Positions 35,853-48,400 of a stretch of 64,000 nucleotides of DNA are shown here, in pieces (the first letter of the stretch is position 1; every line of letters begins with the position of its first letter). The notes under the pieces are model-generated. The model worked only from the letters and a program-made list of their open reading frames with translations, ran no database searches and was not told the DNA's origin. A program made the position numbers and the translations under genes. Location: assembly GCA_018350325.1 (NCBI GenBank), contig JAEVLN010000010.1:2604001-2668000 (forward strand), in the 5' to 3' direction. This stretch comes from Globodera rostochiensis (lineage: Eukaryota; Nematoda; Chromadorea; Rhabditida; Heteroderidae).

Positions 35853-36474
35853 TGAGTTTACCTACCTATATTTGTTTTATGAAATATTTTTATTTTTATT
35901 TTATTTATTGTTTTTATTTTTGTTTGCATTTTTTTCATTATTTATTTTGCTAAAAAAATTTGAGAAGTTGATAGTATCAGTAAACGCTGTAGCTTTACGT
36001 TTGGACAAAGCTTAAAAAAAGTTATGGCCTAAAAGTAAAAAAATCAAAAAGGCACTTTTTTGGGCTTCTCGTCCAAAGCCTTTGTCCAATCGCAAAACTG
36101 CAGTTTATAGCATTGTTTTTGCACGTTGCTATTTTACAAAATACGTCATTCTAGATAAAAAAAAATGATTTTAATAGATAAACAACATTTATACAAACAT
36201 TAACGTTTAACAAAAAAAAATTTGTTTTTTTTCATTTTTCCAACAAAAATTTACAACATTATAACGTGTAAAATATATTTGCAAAATAATATTAGGTCTG
36301 ATAAATCAAAATAAATAAATAAAGTTTTATTTCCAAATGGATAAAATTGTATTTTCAATTTTTACTGAATTCCGGTTTGATTACTCAAAATTTCGTGTTT
36401 TTTTACGTTTATTAAATTCGCTTTTTAGCAAAATTTCATAAAATTAAAATAATATTTTTTGTCTGCCCAATCAA
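35853..36474. other. Intergenic spacer between gene A and the HTH gene
   Basis: Very AT-rich; nothing recognisable apart from poly-T/A runs. Confidence 0.4.
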
Positions 36475-38039
36475 ATGATTTATATCCCTATAATAGTCGT
36501 CAACTTTCTTTGCTGGCACTTATTTGAAGTTAATGGAGGTGACGACAATGGACATGGCGGCATTTTTGCTAATTTATGGAAAAATGAAAATTTAATTGGC
36601 AAAATTTTAGAAATGAAAAATGATGTCGAATCTAGCTGTAATCAAAACATTACAAAAATTGCATTAAATCCCATTAAAATTGAAGCCAAAAACGACCAAC
36701 TATTCCTACAAAATCACGAACAAAAAATGCCAGCGAAGCATTTTGTCGATCAAAAATCACCAAAATTTGCGGGCGAATCAAATTTTAATGTCAAAGATGA
36801 AGGAATGTCTATGGATGATGTTCAAAAAATTTCCAAACTTGTAAAAGTGGAAGTTAAAGCCGAACAAGTTTCTGATGAATATTTACAAAATAATGGAAAA
36901 CAGAATGCAAAACAAATCAACGATGATCAGCATCAATGGTCGTCGCGTTCCGATCATGAGGACCAAGATTCAGATTCCGATCAGTGGCTTGGAACCCAAG
37001 AACAAAGTTCACAAGATAATTTAATCGATTCAAACGATGAAAATTTTGATAATGACAGGAAAGAAAAAGTGTTGACTATTCATGAATTTGACAAAATGAA
37101 AAAAGAATACCTAAAAAACAACAACAAAAATTGTCCAATTAAAATTGAACAAGAAATTGCGAAAAAATTGGGCACTTATCGAACAAACATTTATAAATGG
37201 AAGAAGGAATTGGGTTATTCGGGAAAAATACTTTCGGAGCAACAAAAATGTGAAAAAATTAATCGGTTTTATGAGTTAAAAAAAGAGTACATGTCCAAAA
37301 TTGAAATCAAAGGTAAAAGTCGGAAAAGCGCAAAAAATGAAAAATATCCCCGAGATATTGAAAATGGTATTGCAAAACAATTGGGAACAAGTCGTTCAGA
37401 GATTTATAAATGGAAGAAAAAATATGGCATAAAATGTAAGAATTTTAAAAAATTTTAGATTTAGTGTAACTTTGAAAAATGTAAATTTGCGTAAATATTT
37501 TTTGCAAAATAAAAAAACCTAACCTAAATAAAATTTGATCCAAATTTAAAGGACTTTAATTTGGGTTATTTACAAATTTTAAAAAATCTTCAATTAAAAA
37601 GATGTTAATAATTAAAATTGCAATATTTAGGCCCAGTACCAGCAAAGCGTAGTGAACAAAAAATGCAAGAATTATTTGAGCAATTGAATACATTTAAAAG
37701 CAATTTTGAGGCCAAATTCAATAGAAAAATGACCATTGAAATTGAAAGAAAAATTGCAAAAAAAATTGGCATTTCCGAAAAAACATTATATGAAATAAAA
37801 AAAGATCGCGGTCTAATCCGTAAATTTATTTTAAAACTAAAATAATTAAATTGTTTATTTAAATTTATTCCTTTCAAGGTAAGCATAACTACAATGCTGA
37901 AGGGAAACAACAATTAATAGAGCGCTATGACGAAATTCAACAAAAACATCCGGCACTCAGTGGTGCCAAAATTGCAAAAATGTTGAAAATCAATAGCAGA
38001 ACCATAAAGAGTTGGAAAAAATGTTTTAATGAATTTTAA
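36475..38039 (+). CDS. Secreted protein with four helix-turn-helix-like repeats, 436 aa
   Basis: Three exons (36475-37435, 37631-37819, 37879-38039) join in frame. Residues 1-21 are a signal peptide (MIYIPIIVVNFLCWHLFEVNG). Residues 22-200 are acidic and low complexity (SDHEDQDSDSDQW). Four repeats follow, each a charged helix, then IE..IAKKLGT.R..IYKWKKELG: about residues 204-247, 262-316, 330-382 and 386-435. This is the shape of a homeodomain-like/Psq-type HTH with a recognition helix ending in YKWKK; the last copy reads IAKMLKINSRTIKSWKK. Lys-rich stretches could act as nuclear signals. A DNA-binding-type module behind a secretion signal, between two secreted annexin-like genes, suggests an effector acting in a host nucleus, but that is inference. 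Confidence 0.75.
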
Positions 38040-39499
38040 AGAGAAGAAAACAAATTATAGAAAAAAGTTATGAAGTTTGATCATCTAAAAAAAGTTATTA
38101 ATACTTTTTTTGTTTGCATTTATTTAATTTTCATACATTTATGAAAATTACTTGTTAAATTAGGAACGGGGTTTTAAACGACAAAATACTCGGTTTTAGT
38201 GCAAATTAGTAGGTTCTAAAACCCTCGAAATAAGGTCTAAAAGCCAAAATCTGTGCTAAAAAAAGTGTGTCAATCAAATGTTCCAAAAACTTCAAAACAA
38301 TGAGAAAACAAATTATGCATTTTTCTTTTTTTGTTTTTTGCATTATATTAAAAATACTGTCCAATTTCTCAAAAAATTTTAGTTGCTGCCCAATTGGCCC
38401 AAACTTTCAGTCTAATTGTCTCACAATTCTGCTGCCACAAAAAAAAATTTGTTGTTGCCCCAATTGTCATTTTCCATTTTGGCACACAAATTTTTGTCGC
38501 CAGTTTGTCCCTTACCATCTATGTACATATGTTTTCATCATTTGTTATCTGCCATTTTGCCACATTTTGGCAGACAGAATGAGTGTGCATGGCTGGCATA
38601 TAATGGCATTAAAACAGGGTTGCCAACAAAAATTTTGCGAAATAAGGACAGTGAAGGTCAAAAAAGATTTTGCTGGCAAAAATGTATTTTTATTTTTTGC
38701 ATAAATCTGTTTTTAACCATATTTCTTGGACATCAACAATTTTTCTCAACTATTCAGGCAGCAATTTTTTGCCAATTCTGCTTTACTTTTAGGGGGGGGG
38801 GGGGTGGTGGTCGGCGGTGCCGAAAGGCGCTGCCGAGAAAAATTTTGAAATTTTGACTCAATTTGTTAAGAGCTTTTCAATCAAAATAAAAAATATGGTA
38901 CTTTTTTGAAGGTTTTTATTTTTGGAAGATTTTAACAATGTTTGTTAAGAAAATCAGACCAAAAACTATTTAGCCCAATTTTTCGTTTGTGAGGACTGGG
39001 TTTAAATAATTAAAAAGTTCGCTTCGAAATTTTCTCATTTTGATATTGGGTCAAATTATTAAAATCTTCACAAAATTCGAAAAATAAGGACAAAATAAAG
39101 ACGGAGGCCTCAAATAAGGGCAAATCTTACAAATAGGGCATTTTTAATTTATAAGATTTGCACCCTCCAAATAAGGACAAATCTTAAAAATAAGGACAGT
39201 TGGCAACCCTGCATTAAAATGATTATTTTTTATCTATTACAAACATTCCATTCACGCAAAGTGATGTCATATCACGTCATAAGTTATAACTATGACATTG
39301 GCATATTTTTCAATACTCCCCCCTCTCTCTGCACTTACTTGGATGTTAGCAAATTATTATTTTTCGATTTTATGAGTGAGCTTTTTCCAATAATATTTAA
39401 TAATTGATTTCACATAGATTTTTTTTATTGCTATATTTTTTTGTATACAAATAAATGGTTTTAAATGTAACAAATTACAATTTATTCGGTGTAAAAAAG
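38040..39499. other. Intergenic spacer holding a hAT-like element
   Basis: Apart from the element at 38615-39211 no gene is seen. A plus-strand frame at 38267-38704 is made of AT-rich low-complexity codons and runs into the element. Confidence 0.4.
38615..39211. mobile_element. hAT-like miniature element with 8-bp target duplication
   Basis: Begins CAGGGTTGCCAAC, ends GTTGGCAACCCTG, flanked on both sides by CATTAAAA (38607-38614 and 39212-39219). It contains a poly-G run at 38793-38804, a GGCGGTGCC hairpin and AATAAGGAC repeats. Same terminal family as 23051-23384. Confidence 0.9.
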
Positions 39500-42400
39500 A
39501 TGCAGAATAAACATATATTTTTATGTTATTCAATAACAATCATTTTGTTCACATTTTGCCTCGGAGCTGATGACGGTTGGTTTTGTTAAAGCTTTTATTT
39601 ATTTATTTAAAAATTTGTCATTTAAAAGAAACAATGTGTCCAAATCAATGGAAGACGAGTGAACTGAGAGGCGAATTTGTGTCCATTCTGCATTTGATCG
39701 AAAAGCAGGAAATTGGACAGGAAACCGGATGGCGAAAATTTGCAAAATTTTTAACATTTTTAACCCATGAAAAGCGTATGCAAACGGTGCACGATTTTTG
39801 TGTAAAAATTAATCAAGAAAAAGATACGCCGAAGAAGCGGTGGTTCCGCAAGGTTTCAAGAAATAAAAAAAAAATAAATAAATTTGTGCATAAAAAGGAG
39901 TTAGGGCGAATTGCTTTAACTTCTTTTAATCATTTAAGACGTTGGTTTAAATTGTCAAAAATTTTCGGTTAAGCAATCTGAAATAAATATCAAAAAAAGC
40001 CACGACTGAATACGACTGACATACCTAATTAAAAAAATATGTACTCCTACAGTGAATTTTCTAAATACCGGTTCCGGGATATCCATTTTCGAACAACTCT
40101 TACGCGTAAAATTGTTTATTTATTTTAAAAATATTGAAAAATTGTGTACATTTTTACATATTTTTAGGTCAAATCAAGCAATTACGAGGAGTGTTTAGAC
40201 AAAATTTTCTGGGCCGGCAACGCCGAGTTGATCAAGTTGAAAAGGCCCAACTTTTTCACCGGCCTCATTTACAACATGTACAGTGAAAATGCAAAAATGT
40301 TTGAGGGCATGTTGAAGCCCAGGGACCAGCTTTTGGCTGAAATATTTTACGCCACATTAAAGCCAGGTAGATTTGTTTTATTTTAAAATCGCAAAAAAGC
40401 TTTTTATATCAATTAAAAAAGGTTTAAAATAAATTATTTTTTTATTACCGAAGTTATTTAAAAAAAAAGTTTCAAAAAGTGCAAATGAATTTCTCCCAAA
40501 CGCTGCTAAAATTTGAATCCTTCTTAAAAAAATGCAAAATGTAAAATGTTAAAAGCAATTTATAATGTAAATTTCATAAATGTGGCTTTTTTGTCCATAT
40601 TTTAGCTTCTTTTTTTTGAGATTTTAGCTAGCCAGGGGCCGCATTTTATCATTTTGTCACTTTTTGAAAAAATGACATACCAGCTAATACCTTTTTGAAC
40701 GATAACCATGATGTTATGTACTAGTGCTGCACGAGAGTCTCGATATCGAGTATGGACTCGAGAAAAGTCTTGAGTTTTTTGGGTCTCGGGCTCGGGCTCG
40801 AGTCTCGAATATCGAGAAATTTTGGGTCTCGTGCAGCACTATTATGTACTGTGTAGGTCGTCATGGACAAGTGGACACCGGTGTGTTGATGGAAATTGTG
40901 ATGGGCCGACCTAAGCGAGAGTTGAGAGCCGCCATTTCCAAATACAATAGACTGTTCATTAATCGGCACAACAATTCGAATGAGCCCCAACTTTTGGTTG
41001 AGCTTAAAAATATTAGCAGAAAATTGACCAATGACTCAGCAACAAAAAATATCTACGATCTGTTGGAGGCCCGGATTGATGCAATTGCGCGAGAAGAGTC
41101 TCCGGATGCTGTAAAAGGAGAAAATATTTTAATTAATTATTTATAAAAACTATAAGTTTGTTGTAGATTAAGTTAAAAATTTTTATTTATTATCTTATAT
41201 TTTTTTTATGCAAATTTAATTTTATTTATTAAATGGTTCTGAACGAGCGATTAGAAAAAAAAATGAAAAATTGGTTTATGAAATATTTTTAAATTTATAT
41301 TTAGCTGATCAAAAACATATTTAAAACTTGTGAAGATTGGAAAAATTGGGAAAGACTTTGCTGTAATGAACATCATTGTGCAAATTGTGGACTAAATTCT
41401 TATACGGAAAAAGATAAACCGTACGTATGGGCTGATGACCGGCTTGTAAATCGAATAAACAAAATGAACAATTTGCTAAAAGAACTTCTGGTAAACATTT
41501 ATTATTTGATAATAATTAGAGTTGGCATTTATGCACTAAAAAGAGCGTCAAAATATGTGCATTTTAACAATTTTTTTTGCAAAAATATCCTTTAAAATTC
41601 TTAAATATGAAAAATTTTGTTTTTGCACTTTTTGTTAAAGAATTTTTTTAGTCAAAAAGTGCCAAATATTCATTTTCAAATGGTCAAAAAAGAAAAGGAC
41701 CGAACTTACAACACCCTTTTTTGAGCTAATTTCATAGAACTTATTGGGATACAAATGCATATAAATCACAGAAAATTTATTTAATATTTTTCATTTAATT
41801 CTGTAAGAATACAATGAAATCAAAAAATTATTCTTTGTTAAATTTAAAATAATTAATAATTATTTGAAATTTAAAAATCAGCAGAATTTTCACACCAAAT
41901 TCAGGTATTGTCTAAGCAGGATTCGATGCTTGACAAATATTTTTCCCAAAAATTCCAAGAAAATTGTAAATCATTCATTAATTATATGCACAATCCAAAC
42001 AAATCCAAAAAACATCATCATCAACAACAATTATCCCCAAATGCTGGGTCAATTAAGAAAACTTCGTGGTTTGAAAGGTCTGCCTGGTTAGGGGGGTTCG
42101 GTAGCTGAAATGCCGAATTTTTGTCTACAAAAATAGTAAGCTAAATTTTTACCTAAACGAAAATTTTGCAAATTGAGCATTTTTGGTGGTCCAATTTTTT
42201 CTTAATCCCGGCGGCGCCATTGCCCCCGGACTTTTTTACAAACTTTTGATTAGAACATAAAAAAACAAGTTAAAGGAAGAAAAACCCTAAAAATAAAAAT
42301 TTTAAAAAAAACAAAAAATTAATAAAAAATCGGGCATTTAAGCTCTCATTAACGCACAATTCAAACCAATTAAAACACTGTTTAAGGCTAAAAAATGTCA

Positions 42401-45400
42401 AAACTGAAGCCAATACCGAAACAGCCTTCGCAGAAATTGTGCCAAGAAGAAAATTCGGCACAATTAAGGAAATGCTAAAAATTGCTGGGCTTTTAGAACC
42501 TGACTCAGAATATAAGTATTTGGCACAAAAATTGAAGGAGGCAAATTTAACTGGAAAGTATCAAGGTCTAAAAAGAAAATTTTGAAATAGTTTTTATCAA
42601 TTAATAATCATAAAATAATTAAAAAATAAACTTATTAAAATGTGTTGAATTTAAAAATTAAATTTAATAGCATTAAAAATCGTGGATTTTTTTTCTATTT
42701 TTTAATAATATTTAATTCATATTAACTTAGTAATAAAAAATTTTTTTTTGTTTTTTTCGGCAGAAATGAATTGAATAAAAATATCAATTGAATAATTTTT
42801 TCAGCTGTTCAACGCTTTGTTGACATTCATGTTGGTGTTGATATGCTGAAAATTTTGGAACATTATGTGGGAGGTGTGTCCGGAATTTTAAAGGATTCGA
42901 CCATCAAAAATGGTCGCGCAACAACATTTAATGCAATGTTTACGGCAGCCTATTTGGGCATTATGAACAACACGAGCAGCAAATGCTATAGGGACGTTGA
43001 ACATGGAGCGCTGCAACGAATTGGCGTACTGTTCTTTTGTTACACAACTCTCTAGGGCTTTCACTTTTAGGCACAAATAATTGCAAAATAGGCGTCTAAA
43101 TAGGCACAAAAAAAAGTTCTAAAATAGGTATGAAATAGGCACAAAAATCCTCAAATAGGCACAAAATAGGCAAATTTTTACAGAAGGTTTTAACAAAAAA
43201 GAAAAAATAAGCGATCATTTCTGCTTATTGCAGTTACAAATCATAAATTTTTCAAGATTTTCCTGAGTAAAGCTCATCCGATTGTCGGCTAAAATGTTTT
43301 TGTATGCCGAAAACGAACGCTCCACTTCGCACGATTACAATTAACATATTTTCCAACCAAAAAATCTGATCAAATCCCGAGTTATTTCACAAAACAGTGT
43401 TGAACTTTTCTTGCATTGGTCCAGTCCTTCATCCAACTAGCTTTTGCCTTTATTTTTGGCATTTTTTGCAAAATATCTCAAAATCCTAAAAAAAAAGTCG
43501 CCAAAAATGTCGAAATAGGCACAAATAGGCATTAGGCACAAAAAACCCAAAATAGGAATTATTAAAATTTATTTATAATTTAATATGCCATAAATATGCA
43601 TTTTTTGTTTAAAAAATATTTACTAGCTACAGTATTTCCTGTAATAATAGAAACCCGGGTCGATTATTGTTTCCCCCCCCCCCCCCTCCAAAGGTGTCTA
43701 TTATTAGAGGGGGGTCTTCTAATTTAGGGGGGTTTATTATTATAGGAAATACGGCAATTATAATATTTGAAAAATTATTTTAAGGATGGTATAAAACAAA
43801 AGAAAGTGCGTTTCGCTAAACTCGAAGGAGGCGAGCCAAGACCGGTTTATTTTCTTGAAATTAATATTTAAACTGAAAGGTTTTTACATAAACTTCAGAC
43901 ATTACAAAGCATTGGATCAAAGCGTCCTGCACCAATGGAAGAGGCGCATTTTTTTAAATTAAATTTATATTTTTATTTAACATAAATTTAATAAAAAAGC
44001 TTAATTAAATAAATAGGTTATTAAATGATTTTTTGGTTGATTTATTAAAATATTTAAAAAAATAAAAATTTATTTATTATTCAGGAAGAAATTGATATTG
44101 AAAATTCTTTGGTAAAAAGCCTGGAATTTCTTATGAGCAAAGTTCAGAGTCAAATAAATTATTTGATCAAAGCACAGCTCGAAGGTTTGCGGCCAGCCGA
44201 TCGTGCCAAAGAAATGGCCGTAAATTGTGAGGTGGATGACGAATTGTTTGGCCAATTTTTAAATGGAATTGAAATTGGACCAAATTTACTACACCGAGGA
44301 GGGGCAAACTGTTTGCAGGGGATTTATGACAATTTGGCCGAACGTCGTTCAAAAATTGTAATTTTAAGGGAGGATTTTAATTATATGTGTGAATAATATT
44401 AAAAAAATTTAAAATAAAAAGATTTAATTTTAATTTCATTTTTTTGTTAATTTTTTAAAAAGATTTTCGGTGAAGATGGTCAGTTGGGAATTCTTCCGCC
44501 ATCAGCTGAACCCAAACTAAACCTGGGACCGAATGCCATTAAAAGAAACAGAACGCCAAAAAGCGGCAAATTGGAAATAAGAGAACCACAACACGAAAGC
44601 AATACGAGCAAAAATATTGTGAAAAGTCCAAAACTAATTCAAATGCCCCCAACAAAAGAAGGAAGAAATATAATGGACAATGCGCATAAAAGTGCCAATA
44701 TGCCTACAAAAGACAATGCGAAAACATCTGAGATTATTGAATTGGAACATCAACCAAATAGTCCAAAACCAATTCAAATGCCAAATAGCCCAACAAAAGA
44801 AGGAAGAAATAGCAATGACAATGCACATAAAAGTGACAATATGCCTACAAAAAATAATGCGACAAAATCTGAGATTATTGAATTGGAACATCAACCAAAT
44901 AGTCCAAAAGCAATTCAAATGCCAAATAGCCCCGCAAAAGAAGAAAGAAATAGCAATGACAATGCGCATAAAAGTGACAATATGCCTAAAAAAGACAATG
45001 CGACAACATCTGAGATTATTAAATTAGAACGTGAACCAAGTCTAAAGAGCATATCAAAAAGTCCTCAGAAAGAGGAGAATGGTAATAATGAAAGGTAATT
45101 TTTTTAAATCGAAAAAATATTGATTTAAAATATTGTGTATTTGGTTATTAGAAGCAACCATATCTTTTTAAATAAAATTTCTAAAAATAACTCGATTAGT
45201 CCTTTTTTAATTCTTATTTTTATGACTAATACCTCGTTTTGGCGTTAGATGGATGGTGGTGACCCGTCCAATTTTGCCGCTCAATTTTTATTTTTTAAAT
45301 AGATTTTATTTAATTTTAACAAATATTTACATAAAATTTCAGATCAAAAAAACTGATCAATGCATATTTATGTTTTTATTTAGTTTCAATGTAATTGTGG

Positions 45401-48400
45401 CGTTGGATGATTTGATCAATTTGTTCCGCAAGGCTCGGGACAACTTATTGCTTGCCGAAGTTGAATTGGAAGTGCCCCACGTGGCGTATAATGACAATAG
45501 TGCATGTTGGGTGGACGACCAACTTTTTAAACAATTTTTGAATGGCGAACCGATCGGACAATATTTGTTGCCGAATGGTGATGCCAACAAAATGGGGACA
45601 ATTTTGGACTATTTGCATGACCGTCGCGACTATTACGTAAGAATATAATAATTCGGCAATGTTGAAAATTAATCCTTTTTTTGTTAAAAATGCGTTACTA
45701 AATTAGCCAAAACTTCCGGTTCGGAAAATCGATAGTCGGGTTTGTTTGGCTTTTGAATGAGATTTACCGGGAATTTGGAAAAGCTATCCATTCGGGAGTC
45801 CCGTTCGCGGGTTTGTTGAATTTTTTTTTTGTATTTTGACCGCGACTTTCAAAATCCAGGCCAATCCCCATTCAGCAAGTCTCTATTAAATATATTTTAG
45901 AATTTTTTTTTTGAATTTATAGGCACAGTATCAGCCTTTGGACGAATCGAGGCTAATGATCAGGCTTAATTCACTGATTAATCGTGTTGATAAGGCCCAA
46001 AAATATTTGGCAAAAGCCGAGGGGCCATATTATAATCCAAAGGCTCGCACCAAAACGCGTACCAATGAATTTGACAATTTGTTTAAGCAATTTTTGGACG
46101 GCAAAAAAATTGGACGCAAATTTCTGCCGAAAGGAGGCTCAAATTGTATGGACTCATTTTTGGACAATTTGATTCAACGCCGAGAAAATTTGGTAAAATT
46201 CCTTTAAAAATTCATCCATAATTAGTGATTTTATGTGGGGTTGATTTTAAAGTGTATCGGATTTGAAATCAATTCAAATAGTTTTAAATGATAAAATCTG
46301 ATAAAAAGTTACTGATTCATTATGAAAATAAAGTTATTGAAATAAAAATTTATTAAAATCTATAAAAAAATCTTTAAAATAAAAACATTGAAGAAAAATT
46401 TTTATGTCTTACTGTTTTTACTATGTTTGTACCCCGATCCCGAATCTCCGGCATTTTTGCTCAGGGGGTTTCCCCCCCCCCCCCACCCCAAACTTTTCGA
46501 AATTTCGGAGTGTTTAATGAAAACCATTAAACCCCCGACATTTTTGGTCAGAGTTTTTCGCTCCCGTAGGCGCAGAGAGCAACCACCCCTGAAGGCTTAA
46601 TGTATTCAGAAAAATGGCGGCGACGGCCTTTTGGGTGAACAGCCAGTTGTCGAAGAACGGCACAACGGAGAAAAATATGGCAAAACGCGCAGTATGCCAA
46701 TAAACGGCAGTTTGGTGCCACATCATTCAAAAGACATTGATTACAACAAATCGCACAGCATGCCAACCACAGAGAAAGAATATAAACGGACAAGCTCAGA
46801 GCGATCGCGATCATACGGCCGGCCAAGGGACAATGAAATCACCAGCAGTGTGCCAGCACCGGCAGATAACGGTAGAAAATATTGGGAATTTTATACGTCT
46901 TCTGTTCACGATCAAAATTTTAAATGATCAGATCAACTTGAAAGATCAAATATTGATTGGATCAGTTAGAGATAACATTTTAATGATTAGAGGATCTGAT
47001 CATTTCTGAATAAGCCGGCACATTTTTAGAAAGCCAGAACAGTGAATCACCGCCGCCATCTTGGCTTGACACAGCACGGGAATGGTCTGGATGGATGGTA
47101 ATTTTTTTATTAAATTTTTTATATAAATAAAATAAAATTTTAGAAGGATAAATTGAATCCATTTAATACTGTGAATAAAGCAGAAACTGTGAAAAAATCG
47201 TTGACAAATGAAACGATAACACCGCAAAAAATAACAAGAGAAATTTCGCCGAAAAAGAATGAGAAAAACATCGTACTATTTATTTATATTTTTTTATCTT
47301 GATTTCATTAGAAATAACAAAATGAAGACATTTTTAAAATAAAGTTAATGTCACAAAAAAAAATTCCATTTAAATAGGAAAAAACTCGTTAAAACCCATT
47401 AAATAATTTTATTAAATATGTAAATTCAGAACGATGAACATTTTGCCAAACCAAAAGAATCTCCATCAAAAAACAACGTTGTCCATGTCAATGCTTCAAC
47501 AGGACGAAATACAAACAAAATTTCACCGCCACGTGATCAACCCAGTACACCTGGACTTGCGCCAAATCAACGTCCCAAAATTGTATGTTTTTTAAATGAA
47601 TTTTGTTTAAAAATCATTTTTAAAATTTAGACAGTAAGTCCTGATACACCGATCAAAAGCAGCCCAAAAAGTCCAAAATCGCCAACAGAAAGTCCATTGA
47701 GCGCAAATTCAGACAGTTCAAAAACAACAACTTCAAGCAGTACATCAGACGATGACATTCAACATCAAGCACAACAGCTTAACATTCGAGCACGCATTAC
47801 TGCCAAAACACCTTACGGCTCAAAAAAATTTGCCGCAACAAATGTTCCTGTTAAAGATGTGCCGGAAAGTAGTAGGAGTCGAGCAGTACCGACACACTCA
47901 AGTGATTCGGCATTGTTAAGAAAAAACTTACAGAAAAATGTGCCCAATTTCATGAAGAGCAAATCGCTTGGTCATAAAAATGTGCAAAATAATTTTGCAC
48001 GCAGTCCAAAATCGCCAACAGAAAGTCCATTGGGCTTAATGAGTTCGAGCAGTTCAGCAACAACAAGTCCAAAATCGCCAACAGAACGACCATTCGTGGG
48101 CGTAATAAATTCAAGCAGCAGTTCAGCAACAACAACAAGTTCAAGCGGTACATCTGACGATGACGTTGAACATCAAGCACAACAGTTTAACATTCGAGCA
48201 CGCATTACTGCCAAAACACCTTACGGCTCAAAAAAATCTGTCGGAACAAATGACGCTGTTAAAGGTGTGCCGAAAAGTAGTCGAAGTCGAGCAGCACCAA
48301 CACGCGCAAGCAAAGCGGAACTGTTGGGGAAAAATGCCGAAAGAAATGTGCCAAATTTCACAAAAAGCAAATCATTTGGCCATAAAAATACAGAAAATAA

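Noticed and set aside
44634..44969. Long frames opposite and offset to gene B exon 12
   Set aside because: They are shadows of the three coding repeats; the chosen frame connects to upstream and downstream exons.
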